5,417 nt of DNA from Chloroflexi bacterium RBG_13_51_52 (GTDB lineage Bacteria; Chloroflexota; Dehalococcoidia; Dehalococcoidales; RBG-16-60-22): contig MGMT01000039.1 of the NCBI GenBank assembly GCA_001796525.1, positions 1 through 5,417 on the forward strand. Direction: 5' to 3'. Below are positions 4,514-5,417 of the stretch, piece by piece. The position numbers and the translations under genes were made by a program. The notes under the pieces are model-generated. The model had not been told where the DNA came from and searched no databases. It was given only the letters and a program-made list of their open reading frames with translations. The number at the start of each line of letters is the position of its first letter. The stretch's first letter is position 1.

Positions 4514-5417
4514 TTAAGGCATCGGGAAGTAGCGGTCAAATAGCCAGAAAACCAACGGTATGGATATAACCGAAAAAACGAAGCTGGAAAAAACAAACTG
4601 GGTGGATATCGCTTTGTTACCGCCAGCGCGTTCCGTCACAATAGGTGTCCCGGTTATCGGGGGCACGGCGCTTTGCAACAGGAAAAGAAGCGCAATGCTG
4701 TAATCCGGTTTTATAGCTATGAGAATCCCCAGGAAAGCCAGCGGGAAAACAATATTTTTAACCGCCAGGAATTTCACTATTTCTTTGAGATAGAATTTGC
4801 CTCTTTGTTTGAAGTCGAGATAAAGACTCCCGCCCAGGATAATCATAATCAGCGGCAAAGCCATCGCTCCCAGGATTTGCAGAATCGACTGCACGAAATC
4901 GGGCAAATAGTCCCTGGCATTAAAAAGTTGGACGATTACCGCTACGACCGTGGCAATGAGAATAGGATTGAAAATCCGGTTCCATTGCAGCTTTTTTTCG
5001 TTGTTCTTTCTGAAAAACAGATGATAGGTGCCGAAGAACATGACGGGATGCAGCATGATAAAAATATAGAGCTGCGGCAGGTATACGGCATCGGTCCCGA
5101 AGACGCCGCTGATGATGATTAAAGGGAAAAACAGCCCGTTCTGGTAAAACAGGTTCATAGCAAACTCGCTGCGGGTCTCTTTTTGGGATAAAAACATCGT
5201 CATCAGCGAAATAACGAGAGATATCCCGGCAAAAAGGAGCCACCACAAGGGCAGCTGCCACCAGTCCGGGAACTTATCCGGGGAAAAATTAGCCATGATG
5301 CTGGAAAAGACCATGCATGGCAAAGCGATATCGATAGCCAGCCGCGATAGAAAGTTTAAAACGTTCTCCGGTATAATGCCGCGGCGCGTTATCCAGAAAC
5401 CGATGACCCCGATACCC
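4514..5417 (-). CDS. AEC-family (auxin efflux carrier-like) transporter, N-terminus outside window
   Basis: The minus-strand frame is open from the right edge to TAA (plus 4514-4516), giving 300 visible residues. A TTG at 5321-5323 is not the start: in-frame sequence upstream (ENVLNFLSRLAIDIALPCMVFSS) matches the conserved N-terminal region of AEC permeases (Mem_trans family, PF03547), where the first helix is followed by a segment ending in ALPC or similar. About nine or ten hydrophobic segments are visible. The C-terminal half carries the family-typical LLQSAVPPITGTPIVTERAGGN followed by a Thr/Ser-containing last pair of helices. Family proteins are usually a little over 300 residues, so only about 10-20 N-terminal residues are likely missing. 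These integral inner-membrane carriers export or exchange small organic acids or similar metabolites (malate and malonate in characterised members), driven by ion gradients; the substrate here is unknown. No linked metabolic gene hints at it. Confidence 0.93.
   Translation of the reverse strand, partial: GIGVIGFWITRRGIIPENVLNFLSRLAIDIALPCMVFSSIMANFSPDKFPDWWQLPLWWLLFAGISLVISLMTMFLSQKETRSEFAMNLFYQNGLFFPLIIISGVFGTDAVYLPQLYIFIMLHPVMFFGTYHLFFRKNNEKKLQWNRIFNPILIATVVAVIVQLFNARDYLPDFVQSILQILGAMALPLIMIILGGSLYLDFKQRGKFYLKEIVKFLAVKNIVFPLAFLGILIAIKPDYSIALLFLLQSAVPPITGTPIVTERAGGNKAISTQFVFSSFVFSVISIPLVFWLFDRYFPMP

Noticed and set aside
4673..5122. 149-residue plus-strand ORF
   Set aside because: It is fully antisense to the AEC transporter, whose family features are clear; its Gln/Glu/Asn-rich composition is what the complement of hydrophobic codons gives.
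4920..5261. 113-residue minus-strand ORF in another frame
   Set aside because: It lies inside the transporter gene in a shifted frame and lacks a ribosome site and recognisable features.

Overview
The window looks like bacterial chromosome of moderate GC content with two unrelated halves. It carries no transposase, integrase, CRISPR array or phage gene. No gene is diagnostic for taxonomy. The mixture of single-anchor beta-sandwich surface proteins without LPXTG motifs, a small stand-alone barrel-like protein ending in a conserved-looking FVPW...SMLVST segment, and an AEC permease resembles what I recall from uncultured Chloroflexota of the Dehalococcoidia type. That is a low-confidence impression, not a demonstrated assignment.

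Left half (1-3086, plus strand) is a cell-surface cassette. It starts with the C-terminal 125 residues of a threonine/aspartate/glycine-rich, apparently exported protein (2-379). After 23 bases and a strong Shine-Dalgarno comes a 396-residue protein with a signal peptide, three successive beta-sandwich-like segments, a Thr/Ser-rich linker, one transmembrane helix and an RRRK tail (403-1593). After a 47-base gap comes a 481-residue protein with a signal peptide, a fibronectin type III-like domain, a very acidic linker, a ZU5-like domain, a CARDB/NEW3-like domain, one transmembrane helix and a long basic tail (1641-3086). The two anchored proteins share the same topology, with the ectodomain outside and a short basic tail inside, and a GSF motif near the mature N-terminus. 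The unanchored first protein followed by the anchored second one recalls the WxL/WxLIP arrangement of Firmicutes, but the sequence motifs of that system are not present. The cassette probably encodes an undescribed surface or matrix-binding complex.

The middle (3087-3441) holds a complete tRNA-Gln(UUG) gene on the minus strand with encoded CCA and its own extended -10 promoter, then a strong two-part hairpin that terminates the next gene.

Right half (3442-5417) is mainly minus strand. It contains a 108-residue orphan gene with its own promoter, ribosome binding site and terminator; an intergenic region of about 270 bases with several small repeats and hairpins; a plausible plus-strand small basic protein of 39 residues (4040-4159); a 74-residue zinc-ribbon protein with a near-consensus promoter; and a nearly complete AEC-family membrane transporter running off the right edge. 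These genes look like independent single-gene units rather than one pathway.
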